A stretch of 16,283 nt of DNA from Polyangia bacterium (lineage in GTDB: Bacteria; Myxococcota_A; Polyangia; Polyangiales; Polyangiaceae). Numbering within the stretch: position 1 is the first letter of the stretch; the number at the start of each line of letters is the position of its first letter. Under the pieces are notes generated by a model that ran no database searches, was not told the origin of the DNA, and saw only the letters and a program-made list of their open reading frames with translations. The stretch spans positions 1 through 16,283 of the forward strand of contig JAUILJ010000057.1 of assembly GCA_030433055.1 (NCBI GenBank), read 5' to 3'. Below, piece after piece: positions 6,774 through 13,741 of the stretch. Both the position numbers and the translations under genes were made by a program.

Positions 6774-8228
6774 ATGGCCAGCGTGAAGCCAGGGCTTCGA
6801 CTGCAGCTGTTGCTGCTGCTGGGTGGGTTGCTCTTGCTTGGGCTGCTGCCGCTGTATTTTGCGGTCTCCACCTACACCCGCGTCACACTCCAGGAGGTCC
6901 GCTACGCGAGCGCGCGCTCCTTGGGTCGCGCAGTGGCCGGGCACGTCTCCGAGGCTCGAGAGCGCCGCACTCAAGCCGAGCTGATGGAGCTGCTGCATTC
7001 GGAGATCGGCGCCAGCGGGCTCGAGGCGATCGGAGTATACGATCCCCAGGGAAAAGCGATAGCGCGCGTCGGCGAGCCAGTCGCCGTGGACCAGCTGCCC
7101 GAGAGCGTCGTCCCGGGTAGCGAGCGGGTCTTCCCGGCTCGCACCAACTACGGCCCAGGTATCGCGGTTGTCGTACCCGACGCTCACGGAGCGGTGGCGG
7201 CGGTACTGCGCACAGACGACGACGCCGCTCGCGTGGCTCCACTGTTGCGCCTGTTTGCGCTGTACACCGCGGTGATCGCCTTTGCGCTGCTGCTGTTGAG
7301 CTACTTCGTACTCACGCGCTGGATCGTGCGGCCACTCGACAGCCTGGGCCGAGCCGCGAGCCGCGTCGTCCAGGGCGCTCGCAAGCTGGAGCTGCCGCGC
7401 TCCGGGGCGCGCGAGCTGACGCAACTCGGAATTTCCTTGCGGCAAATGACCGAGCACCTGATCGCCGAGGAAGAGGCGCTGCGCCGCAAGGTGGATGAAG
7501 TGGAGCAAGCCACACGAGAGCTGAAAGCCACCCAGGCGAACCTGGTCCGCTCTGAACGCCTGGCAAGCGTCGGCCGGTTGGCGGCGGGCCTGGCTCACGA
7601 GATTGGAAACCCCATAGCGGCCCTGATCGGCCTCGAGGATCTACTGATCGAGGGAGGCCTCGACGAGGCAGAGCAGAGGGACTTCTTGCTGCGCATGCGC
7701 AAGGAGACCGAGCGCATCCACAACATTCTGCGAGACCTGCTGCAGTTCGCTCGGCCAGCCCAGGGGGAGAGCGCCGAGGGCGGTGACGTGGAGACCGCCG
7801 TGTACGACACCGTGACCCTGGTGACTCCGCAGAAGGCCTTGCAGGACATCGCCTTGGAGGTCGACACATTCCCCGACTTGCCAGCCGTGCGCATGAGCCG
7901 GGAGCAGCTGGTTCAGGTCCTGCTGAACTTGGTCATGAACGCCGCAGATGCGTGCGGGGCCGGGGGCCGCGTGGTAGTGCGCGCCGAACCCAGCTCCCAA
8001 GGCGTCCGCCTGACTGTCGAAGACGACGGCCCAGGCGTGTCCCCGAAGGTGCTGGAGCAACTCTTCGAGCCATTCGTCACCACCAAGGAGGTGGGCAAAG
8101 GCACCGGTCTTGGCCTCTCCGTGTGTCGTGGATTGGTGGAAGCCGCTGGCGGCCACATCGATCTGGACCCGGACTACGAGGGCGGTGCGCGCTTCATCGT
8201 GGAGCTGCCCATCGTCGCTCATGACTGA
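6774..8228 (+). CDS. Membrane-bound sensor histidine kinase
   Basis: This 484-residue protein has a first membrane helix at about 10-31, a ~120-residue extracytoplasmic sensor region with a PAS/CACHE-like look (GLEAIGVYDPQGKAIARVG), and a second helix at about 158-180. A HAMP linker (RWIVRPLDSL), a coiled coil at about 220-255, and the kinase core follow. Catalytic features are complete: H-box with phospho-accepting H275 (LAHEIGNP), N-box N389 (NLVMNAADACG), G1 DDGPGV (D417-V422), F-box EPFVTTK, and G2 GKGTGLGL (441-448). The H-box style matches NtrB/ZraS-type kinases. It should autophosphorylate in response to a periplasmic or membrane signal; the signal is unknown. No response regulator lies in the window, so its partner is elsewhere, as is common in myxobacteria. 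The start ATG 6774 follows GAGG. Its end overlaps the transporter gene by 8 bases, implying translational coupling. Confidence 0.95.
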   Translation: MASVKPGLRLQLLLLLGGLLLLGLLPLYFAVSTYTRVTLQEVRYASARSLGRAVAGHVSEARERRTQAELMELLHSEIGASGLEAIGVYDPQGKAIARVGEPVAVDQLPESVVPGSERVFPARTNYGPGIAVVVPDAHGAVAAVLRTDDDAARVAPLLRLFALYTAVIAFALLLLSYFVLTRWIVRPLDSLGRAASRVVQGARKLELPRSGARELTQLGISLRQMTEHLIAEEEALRRKVDEVEQATRELKATQANLVRSERLASVGRLAAGLAHEIGNPIAALIGLEDLLIEGGLDEAEQRDFLLRMRKETERIHNILRDLLQFARPAQGESAEGGDVETAVYDTVTLVTPQKALQDIALEVDTFPDLPAVRMSREQLVQVLLNLVMNAADACGAGGRVVVRAEPSSQGVRLTVEDDGPGVSPKVLEQLFEPFVTTKEVGKGTGLGLSVCRGLVEAAGGHIDLDPDYEGGARFIVELPIVAHD

Positions 8229-9570
8229 CTCCTCACGGCACTCGATCGCGCCCACCTCACGCCCCAGCATCGGCCTGCAGCTGCCAAGTCAGCTGGAGCT
8301 CTCCGAGCTCTCGAGCGAGCTCAAGAATTCGATGCCCAGCGGCGCGCTGACCGATGCCGACGTCGCCTACCTGCAAGACGCGAGCGCGTTCTTGATGCGC
8401 CTGGGGAGAGTGCTTCACGCCCAGGGAGCCAGCGCGCTACGCCTCGAAGAGGCCCTGGGCGCCTGCGCGACGCGGCTCGGCGTGAGAGCTCAGCTGTTCT
8501 CCACCCCGACGTCGCTGTTCATCGCCGTTGGCGACGATCGCGTGGCCCAGACTCACATGGTGCGCGTCGATCCCGGCGAGGTGAACCTGAGCAAGCTAGT
8601 GGAGCTGGACGCGCTGATCGATCGCATTGGCCACGGTTCCATTTCCCTGAGGCAAGGATTCGAGCACCTCGATCGGGTCGCGAACGCACCGCACCCCTAC
8701 CCCGGCTGGCTCACGCCGGTCGCGTTCGGGATCAGCTCGGCGAGCGCGGCGTGCTTCTTTCAAGGCAACGCGCTGGATGTGGGGCTTTCGGCTGCGCTTG
8801 GCTTGTGCCTCGGGGCGCTCACGCTGTGGATGGATCGCGGTACCGCCACGCGGCGCATCTATCCCGCGCTCGCCAGCTGCGTAGCCGCGGCGCTCGCGCT
8901 GGCGCTGGGGAACTACCTTCCGGTGAGTCCCAGCGTGATGACGGTGAGCGCGCTGATCGTGCTGGTGCCCGGGCTGACGCTGACGGTTGCCATGAGCGAG
9001 CTCGCGACGTCCCACCTGATGAGCGGCACGGCGCGCTTCGCCTCTGCAGCGGTGACGTTCTTGCAGATGGGCCTGGGAGTGGGCCTGGGCCGCGAGCTCA
9101 CCCACCGCCTGCTCGGGAGTACTCCACTGACGAGCAGCGCCGCTCAAGTGCCAGCGATCGCGGAGCTCTCCGCCCTTGCGCTGGCGCCCCTGGCCTTCGC
9201 GGTCCTGTTCCGCGCTCGCCGTCGCGACATCCCACTCATCACCTTGACCAGCGTGCTGGGCTTCCTCGGCGCCCGCGCTGGCGCGCACCTGCTAGGGCCC
9301 GAGCTGGGGGCGTTCGTTGGAGCGTTCGTGGTGGCAGCCATCTCCAACTGGCTTGCCCGGCTACTCAAACGTCCCGCCAGCGTCACCCTGGTGCCGGGCA
9401 TCATGCTGCTGGTGCCAGGCTCGATCGGCTTTCGTAGCCTCAGCTCGTTCCTGGAGCGTGACGTCCTCACGGGGACTGAAGGCGTGTTTCGAATGTTCCT
9501 GGTGGCCGCTACACTGGTAGGTGGACTGCTGATGGCCAACGCGCTGTTCCCTCCTCGACGCGAGCTGTGA
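8221..9570 (+). CDS. Threonine/serine exporter (ThrE)-family membrane protein
   Basis: ATG 8221 gives 449 residues with the two-part layout of ThrE exporters. The N-terminal soluble part contains FLMRLGRVLHAQGASALRLE, matching the conserved start of the DUF1212 domain, then SLFIAVGDDR. A block of hydrophobic helices begins near residue 165 (VAFGISSASAACFF). The C-terminal half carries VPGIMLLVPGSIGFRSL, characteristic of the DUF3815 half, which is fused here into one chain as in Corynebacterium ThrE. Members export threonine and serine across the inner membrane using the proton gradient; the substrate here is inferred from family only. About 50 Ser/Thr-rich residues precede the domain. The start overlaps the kinase stop by 8 bases, so the two are probably co-translated, and the kinase might sense something related to the exported solute. 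The frame is open back to 8110, inside the kinase gene, which is rejected as a start. Confidence 0.88.
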   Translation: MTDSSRHSIAPTSRPSIGLQLPSQLELSELSSELKNSMPSGALTDADVAYLQDASAFLMRLGRVLHAQGASALRLEEALGACATRLGVRAQLFSTPTSLFIAVGDDRVAQTHMVRVDPGEVNLSKLVELDALIDRIGHGSISLRQGFEHLDRVANAPHPYPGWLTPVAFGISSASAACFFQGNALDVGLSAALGLCLGALTLWMDRGTATRRIYPALASCVAAALALALGNYLPVSPSVMTVSALIVLVPGLTLTVAMSELATSHLMSGTARFASAAVTFLQMGLGVGLGRELTHRLLGSTPLTSSAAQVPAIAELSALALAPLAFAVLFRARRRDIPLITLTSVLGFLGARAGAHLLGPELGAFVGAFVVAAISNWLARLLKRPASVTLVPGIMLLVPGSIGFRSLSSFLERDVLTGTEGVFRMFLVAATLVGGLLMANALFPPRREL

Positions 9571-9583
9571 CTACCCTCACCCC

Positions 9584-9922
9584 ATGAAGCTCAACGCGCT
9601 ACGCAAGATCTGCCTGGGGTTCCCCGGCGCCGTGGAGGACATCAAGTGGGGTGCCGACGTCACCTTCTGCGTCGGTGAGAAGATGTTCGCGTGCACCGGG
9701 ATGGACGGTGGGAGCGTGTCCTTGAAGGCGAGCCGCGAGGGTGCTGCGCAGCTGGTAGAGCTGCCTGGCATCAGCCCGGCGCCCTATCTCGCGCGCTACG
9801 ACTGGGTGCTGATTTCCCCGGGCGCAGTGCCGGCAGGCCAGCTCAAGGAGCTGCTCGAGACCAGCTACGAGCTGGTGCGAGACAAGCTACCCAAGAAGAA
9901 GCGCGCCGCCCTGGGCCGCTAG
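9584..9922 (+). CDS. MmcQ/YjbR-family protein
   Basis: The 112-residue product has the MmcQ/YjbR pattern. LRKICLGFPGAVEDIKWGAD is the conserved N-terminal helix and turn, FCVGEKMFAC the central beta-strands, SLKASREGAAQL a further block, and YLARYDWVLI plus LKELLETSYELVRDKLPKK the C-terminal end. The family has a double-wing DNA-binding-like fold, often annotated as putative DNA-binding; the real function is unknown. The start ATG 9584 lies 13 bases after the exporter stop with no clear ribosome-binding site, so it may be read by coupling with the upstream genes. It ends five bases before the convergent deacetylase gene's end. Confidence 0.88.
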   Translation: MKLNALRKICLGFPGAVEDIKWGADVTFCVGEKMFACTGMDGGSVSLKASREGAAQLVELPGISPAPYLARYDWVLISPGAVPAGQLKELLETSYELVRDKLPKKKRAALGR

Positions 9923-9927
9923 CGCGT

Positions 9928-10719
9928 TCACGTCTTTACTTCCTCGAGGAAACTCTCGAGCGGCACCACGCTCAGCTGCTGCGAGCGTATCTCCTCGAGA
10001 AGCCGGGGCAGGACGTCGATCGACACGGGCGTGAAATCGTCGCGCTCGGCGGCGTCATGCAACAGCAAGATCGCGCCCGGCCCGAGCCCGGCGCTCAGGC
10101 GTTCGAGCACCTTGTCCGGATCGGCGTTCTTCAAGCCGTCCCTGCCTCTCACGCTCCAGGCGACCAAGGTCACTCCAGCCTTCTTCGCCCCCGCGGCGGT
10201 GCGCGTCGAGACGTGACCGATGGGCGGACGAAACAGCGTCGGTCTCTGCCCGCATGCCTCCTCGATCGCCTGCTGAGTGCGCTGGATGTCCTCTTCCACG
10301 TATTTCGGTGTCTTCCACGAGAAGAGACGATCGTGCTGATACCCGTGGAGGCCCAGTCCGTGGCCGCGTTCAGCGATCTCCTTCACCACCTCGGGAAAGA
10401 GCTTCACCTTGCGCCCGACCAAGAAGAACGTGGCGCGCACGTTATTTTCCTCAAGGATATTCAATATCCTGCGCGTGTGCTCGGGATGTGGCCCGTCGTC
10501 GAACGTGAGCACCACACCTTGATCGGCCTCACCCCGCCACAGGACGTCGCCAAACATCTCGAGCTGTGGGAACAACACACCTGCCGTCGCCAGCGCGATG
10601 TATGCGAGCAGGGCGGCAACGGCATACTCCAGCGGGATAGGCTCGCCCCACACCGAGCGCACCATGAGCGCGATGCCACCCAGGGTAGCGACGACGAGCA
10701 GGATGCGAGCGGGAGGCAT
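9928..10719 (-). CDS. Polysaccharide deacetylase (NodB/CE4), membrane-anchored
   Basis: This 263-residue protein has two N-terminal membrane helices (about 5-22 and 31-52) followed by a NodB domain. Motifs in order: TFDDGP (catalytic base D74 and metal ligand D75), the metal-binding H125-x3-H129 (LHGYQH), R164-PPIG168 of motif 3, the tryptophan motif region (VAWSVRGRDG), and ILLLHD with H221 of motif 5. All catalytic elements are present, so it should be an active metal-dependent deacetylase of N- or O-acetylated envelope glycans, facing the periplasm through its anchor. The exact substrate (peptidoglycan, chitin-like oligosaccharide or exopolysaccharide) cannot be read. The start ATG 10719 has no strong ribosome-binding site, but it gives the full anchor. 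It is convergent with the MmcQ gene and lies 74 bases downstream of a membrane-protein gene on the same strand. Confidence 0.93.
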   Translation of the reverse strand: MPPARILLVVATLGGIALMVRSVWGEPIPLEYAVAALLAYIALATAGVLFPQLEMFGDVLWRGEADQGVVLTFDDGPHPEHTRRILNILEENNVRATFFLVGRKVKLFPEVVKEIAERGHGLGLHGYQHDRLFSWKTPKYVEEDIQRTQQAIEEACGQRPTLFRPPIGHVSTRTAAGAKKAGVTLVAWSVRGRDGLKNADPDKVLERLSAGLGPGAILLLHDAAERDDFTPVSIDVLPRLLEEIRSQQLSVVPLESFLEEVKT

Positions 10720-10793
10720 GAACGAGAGACGGCTAGGGGACGACCCAGGATGTCCCTAACACCCGAGCGGCGGCCAGGGTATTCCCCAAGCCT

Positions 10794-11303
10794 TCAGCGC
10801 CGCGCACGACGGCGAGCCGGCGTCTCGGTAGCCAGCTCCGGATCGCCGACGTCGAGCTCCTCGACGCGCTTCGACTCCGCCACCCGCATCCGTTCGCGGT
10901 TGGCCTCCTTGGCCGACTCGCCCGTATTGTCGATCTCGAACATCAGCGCGAGCAGCGTGCCGACCATGGGCAGCGCAATCGCAGGCAGATCGCCGAGCTT
11001 TCCGGCGCCCGCCTGAATCATCGACAGGTCCACGGAGAAGGGCAGCCAGCGTCGCACCAGGTACATCCCCACGCTCCCGATCAGCACAGCCGCGACCGAC
11101 TTGATGGCGTTCTCCACGCCAGCGCCGCGCACCCAGATCGCCTTGCCGCTGATGAGCGCGGTGAGCAGCCCAGTCACGATCGCGGCGCCGTACGCGAGGG
11201 GCGCACCCCAGGTCACGATCCCGAGCCCCTTGACCAGGACCGCAGCGATGACGACGCCGACCAGGACGCCCTTGATCAAGCCCAGGATGAAACGACCAAT
11301 CAT
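10794..11303 (-). CDS. Unrecognised membrane protein with charged C-terminal tail
   Basis: From ATG 11303 the product has 169 residues. Four hydrophobic segments are visible: RFILGLIKGVLVGVVIAAVL, GAPLAYGAAIVTGLLTALI, ENAIKSVAAVLIGSVGMYLV and DLPAIALPMVGTLLALMF. They are followed by a charged tail of about 50 residues ending TPARRRARR, probably cytoplasmic. I do not recognise a family; small glycine-rich four-helix proteins of this kind are common in myxobacterial genomes and of unknown function. The frame extends to a TTG at 11354, but that adds a non-membrane, cysteine-containing leader, so the ATG is chosen; the bases before it are C-rich in coding sense, with no Shine-Dalgarno. The deacetylase gene follows on the same strand, so the two may be co-transcribed. 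Confidence 0.75.
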   Translation of the reverse strand: MIGRFILGLIKGVLVGVVIAAVLVKGLGIVTWGAPLAYGAAIVTGLLTALISGKAIWVRGAGVENAIKSVAAVLIGSVGMYLVRRWLPFSVDLSMIQAGAGKLGDLPAIALPMVGTLLALMFEIDNTGESAKEANRERMRVAESKRVEELDVGDPELATETPARRRARR

Positions 11304-11760
11304 GATGCAGGGGGAAGCGTTGGCCTCAAAGCAGGTGCCGTCAACTAAGGCCAATGTGAAGTTGTGTTGAGTCGCGGCCGGCCGACGTCACCACCGGTGC
11401 AGGCGAGCGGGCCAGGTCAGCCGACCCGGGCCTTATCTAAGGGTTCGGGGGTGAGGCGCTCTGTATTTCAACCGCCAGGCGATTTTCGTCGCTCACTCGA
11501 GGAAGCGACTGGCGCGGTCCCCCTGATCCGGCGCCGGCCCTGGCTCTTTTCGCTGGGCCACGGATGCCGAAAGGGTTGGCGCCGGGACCTTTGTCCTCTA
11601 CGCCCGTCGTCTCATTTCGCGGCCAGCGCGAGACGAAACGCCAAGCGTGCCCTTGGAGGCGCGAACCACCACTAAGGCGCGCACGCCGAGGCGCGTAGCG
11701 ACAACCAACCAGGGCAGTTCGCGGCCTCCCCCGTGTTCAGGCCCACCACGGTCCCGACTC
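11304..11760. other. Gene-free stretch with small inverted repeats
   Basis: This 457-base gap between divergent genes has no convincing coding sequence; the open frames crossing it have alternative starts and no family resemblance. It contains CGGCCGGCCG near 11376, GTCGCT...AGCGAC with a 10-base loop near 11490-11512, and TCGTCTC...GAGACGA with a 19-base interior near 11610. It presumably carries the promoters of the membrane-protein gene (-) and the acyltransferase (+), and possibly a structured leader or small RNA. I recognise no riboswitch. Confidence 0.5.
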
Positions 11761-13602
11761 GTGCTGTTCAACACCCTCGACTACGCCAGATTCCTCGCCT
11801 TCGTGTTCGTGGTGTCGTGGGTGCTCGCGCGCCGCCGCTGGGCGTTGATGCTGCCCTGGTTCTTGCTGCTGGGCTACGCCCTGAGCCTGCCCTGGACCTT
11901 CACCCAGCTCGGGGTGACGGCGCTGGCAGGCCTGTTCTCGCTCAGGCTGTGTCACCAGCGACACACCGGCGAGACTCCTCAGCTGCCCGCGTCGCTAGCG
12001 GCGGTCGCGCTGAACTTCGTGGCGCTGGGCTGGCTCAGCTATCGCCACGCAGGGCGCGACCCCCTGGGCCTCGGCCTCTCGGCGCTGAAGGTTCCGTTGC
12101 CGCACGGCACCGTTGCAAGCATAGTGGGCGCCGCGGTCGGCTTCGCGCTCTTGCTGCTCCTGGTGCGGGCGAAGAAGCTGCGCTTGATCTTCATCCTGCT
12201 CGCCAGCTACGTCTTCTATGCGCACTGGGATTGGCGCTTCCTGCCGCTGATCTTCCTCTCGTCTTCCATCGACTGGCTGCTGGGGCACGCGATCCACAAC
12301 GAGCAGGACCGCTCGAAGAAGAAGCGCTGGTTGGTGATCACCGCCTGCGTGAACCTGGGCGTGCTTGGCGTCTTCAAGTACTTCAACTTCGGTGTGGACA
12401 CGGCACGCGCGGTGCTTGAATCCCTGGGGATGCACCCCCCAGAGGTCGCCTTGCGCATCGCCCTGCCGGTGGGTATCAGCTTCTTCACCTTCGAGTCGAT
12501 GAGCTACGTGATCGACGTGTATCGCGGAGATATCGAGCCTCAGAAGAGCTACCTCGAGTACCTGGCGTTCGTGGCTTTCTTCCCCCACCTGGTGGCTGGC
12601 CCCATCGTCCGCCCCCGAGATCTGCTGCCTCAGCTCGCACGTCAGCCGCGCTGGAGCTCCCTGGAAGGCTCCGAGGGCCTGTTCTTGATCGGCGTTGGGC
12701 TGGTGAAGAAGGTGTGCATTGGCGACTACCTCGCGCTCAACCTGGTAGACCGGGTGTTCGATGCCCCGATGCACTATTCGAGCCTCGAGTGTTATGCGGG
12801 CGTGCTGGGCTATGCCGTCCAGATCTATTGCGACTTCTCCGGCTACACCGACATGGCGATCGGCTCTGCGTTGTTGCTCGGAGTGCGATTCCCGCTGAAC
12901 TTCGATTCGCCCTACAAGGCACCCGACATCCAGGACTTCTGGAGGCGCTGGCACATCTCCCTATCCACCTGGCTCCGTGACTACCTCTACATCCCGCTGG
13001 GTGGTAATCGCAAAGGCGAGGTTCGCACGTACATCAACTTGATGCTGACCATGCTGCTCGGCGGCTTGTGGCACGGCGCCGCCTGGACGTTCGTCGTCTG
13101 GGGTGGGCTGCACGGCAGTGCCCTGGCGCTCCACCGCGCGTGGCACTCCACACCGCTCTTGAGAGCGCGACTCGAGCGCGAGCGCGAGCGTCACGCTTGG
13201 TGGGTGTGGGAAGACGGCGAGTCCAAGAAGCGGCTCCCCGGCAAAGCGTGGAGCGCCCCACGCACTTGGTGGGGGACGCTCCTGGGCGTGCTCATCACCT
13301 TGCACTTCGTGTGCGCCTGCTGGATTTTTTTCCGCGCGGATAATTTTCAGAAGGCATGGTTGATGTTCTCCCAGCTGGGTCAGCTCACCCATTTCCACCC
13401 GAACCTCCACGCCAAGGTTCTGTGGGTGCTCGGCCTGGGTCTGTTCAGCCACTATGTGCCCGAACCGCTGTTCGTTTGGGCCAGAGAGACGTTCAAGCGC
13501 GCCCCCGCGTTTACCCAGGGGGTGATCTTGCTCGGACTCCTGCTGTGGGTCCGAGAGATGGTCAGCGCCCAGGCCGTGCCGTTCGTCTACTTCCAGTTCT
13601 GA
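11761..13602 (+). CDS. MBOAT-family O-acyltransferase, AlgI-like, with N-terminal insertion
   Basis: From GTG 11761 the protein has 613 residues and begins LFNTLDYARFLAFVF, the classic MBOAT/AlgI opening (usually MLFNSLxFLxFF), which fixes the start. Core blocks include ASYVFYAHWDWRF (148-160), YFNFG, LPVGISFFTFESMSYVIDVY, FFPHLVAGPIVRPRDLLPQL, CDFSGYTDMAIGSALLLG, and FWRRWHISLSTWLRDYLYIP (conserved H398). Then come LWHGAAWTFVVWGGLHG (H438, the invariant family histidine) and WIFFRADNFQKAW near the end. Such enzymes transfer acetyl or other acyl groups from the cytoplasm to envelope polysaccharides. It is longer than typical AlgI proteins (about 470-500). The excess includes ~115 residues with extra helices between the first helix and ASYVFY, and a charged loop near 465-500. 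The usual partner (AlgJ/AlgX/DltD-like SGNH protein) is not adjacent. Function on a polysaccharide is inferred from family; the substrate is unknown. Confidence 0.93.
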   Translation: MLFNTLDYARFLAFVFVVSWVLARRRWALMLPWFLLLGYALSLPWTFTQLGVTALAGLFSLRLCHQRHTGETPQLPASLAAVALNFVALGWLSYRHAGRDPLGLGLSALKVPLPHGTVASIVGAAVGFALLLLLVRAKKLRLIFILLASYVFYAHWDWRFLPLIFLSSSIDWLLGHAIHNEQDRSKKKRWLVITACVNLGVLGVFKYFNFGVDTARAVLESLGMHPPEVALRIALPVGISFFTFESMSYVIDVYRGDIEPQKSYLEYLAFVAFFPHLVAGPIVRPRDLLPQLARQPRWSSLEGSEGLFLIGVGLVKKVCIGDYLALNLVDRVFDAPMHYSSLECYAGVLGYAVQIYCDFSGYTDMAIGSALLLGVRFPLNFDSPYKAPDIQDFWRRWHISLSTWLRDYLYIPLGGNRKGEVRTYINLMLTMLLGGLWHGAAWTFVVWGGLHGSALALHRAWHSTPLLRARLERERERHAWWVWEDGESKKRLPGKAWSAPRTWWGTLLGVLITLHFVCACWIFFRADNFQKAWLMFSQLGQLTHFHPNLHAKVLWVLGLGLFSHYVPEPLFVWARETFKRAPAFTQGVILLGLLLWVREMVSAQAVPFVYFQF

Positions 13603-13626
13603 GCGCCATGCAGCTTGATGGCCGCA

Positions 13627-13656
13627 CGGCTTCACAGCCGGACGCCATCGCTGGCG
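13627..13656 (+). terminator. Tandem small hairpins after the acyltransferase
   Basis: CGGCT-TCAC-AGCCG (13627-13640) is followed closely by CGCCA-TCGC-TGGCG (13643-13656), each a 5-bp stem with a 4-base loop. They begin 24 bases after the acyltransferase stop. There is no T-tract, so termination is only a possibility; they may simply cap the mRNA 3' end. Confidence 0.35.
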
Positions 13657-13703
13657 CCCGGCTCGGGACCTGACGAGGGGCCATTGCGCCCGAAAGAGCG
13701 GTG

Positions 13704-13735
13704 CCTGTTGCGCAACCAACAGGTGACGGTATGGT
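13704..13735 (+). promoter_or_regulatory. Possible promoter overlapping a 7-bp inverted repeat
   Basis: CCTGTTG (13704-13710) and CAACAGG (13717-13723) are a perfect inverted repeat around CGCAAC. Overlapping it is a weak sigma70-like pair, TTGCGC (13708-13713) and TATGGT (13730-13735), spaced 16 bases. The predicted start of transcription would fall at about 13742, the ATG of the next gene, implying a leaderless or very short leader. A repressor at the repeat would block the -35 box. All of this is inference from pattern. Confidence 0.3.
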
Positions 13736-13741
13736 AACAGG

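Noticed and set aside
6738..7598. 286-residue open frame on the - strand opposite the histidine kinase
   Set aside because: Gln/Arg/His-rich shadow of the kinase sequence; no recognisable domain.
11560..11600. GCCGAAAGGG-type segment as part of a riboswitch
   Set aside because: I could not match the surrounding conserved positions of any riboswitch class I know; only a covariance search could decide.
11364..11675. 103-residue + strand frame in the long intergenic gap
   Set aside because: Starts with TTG, is Arg/Pro/Ser-rich, lacks a ribosome-binding site and overlaps structured intergenic sequence.
11647..11760. Upstream extension of the acyltransferase to base 11647
   Set aside because: The added residues are Arg/Thr/Pro-rich and not membrane-like; the family start LFNTLD lies exactly at GTG 11761.
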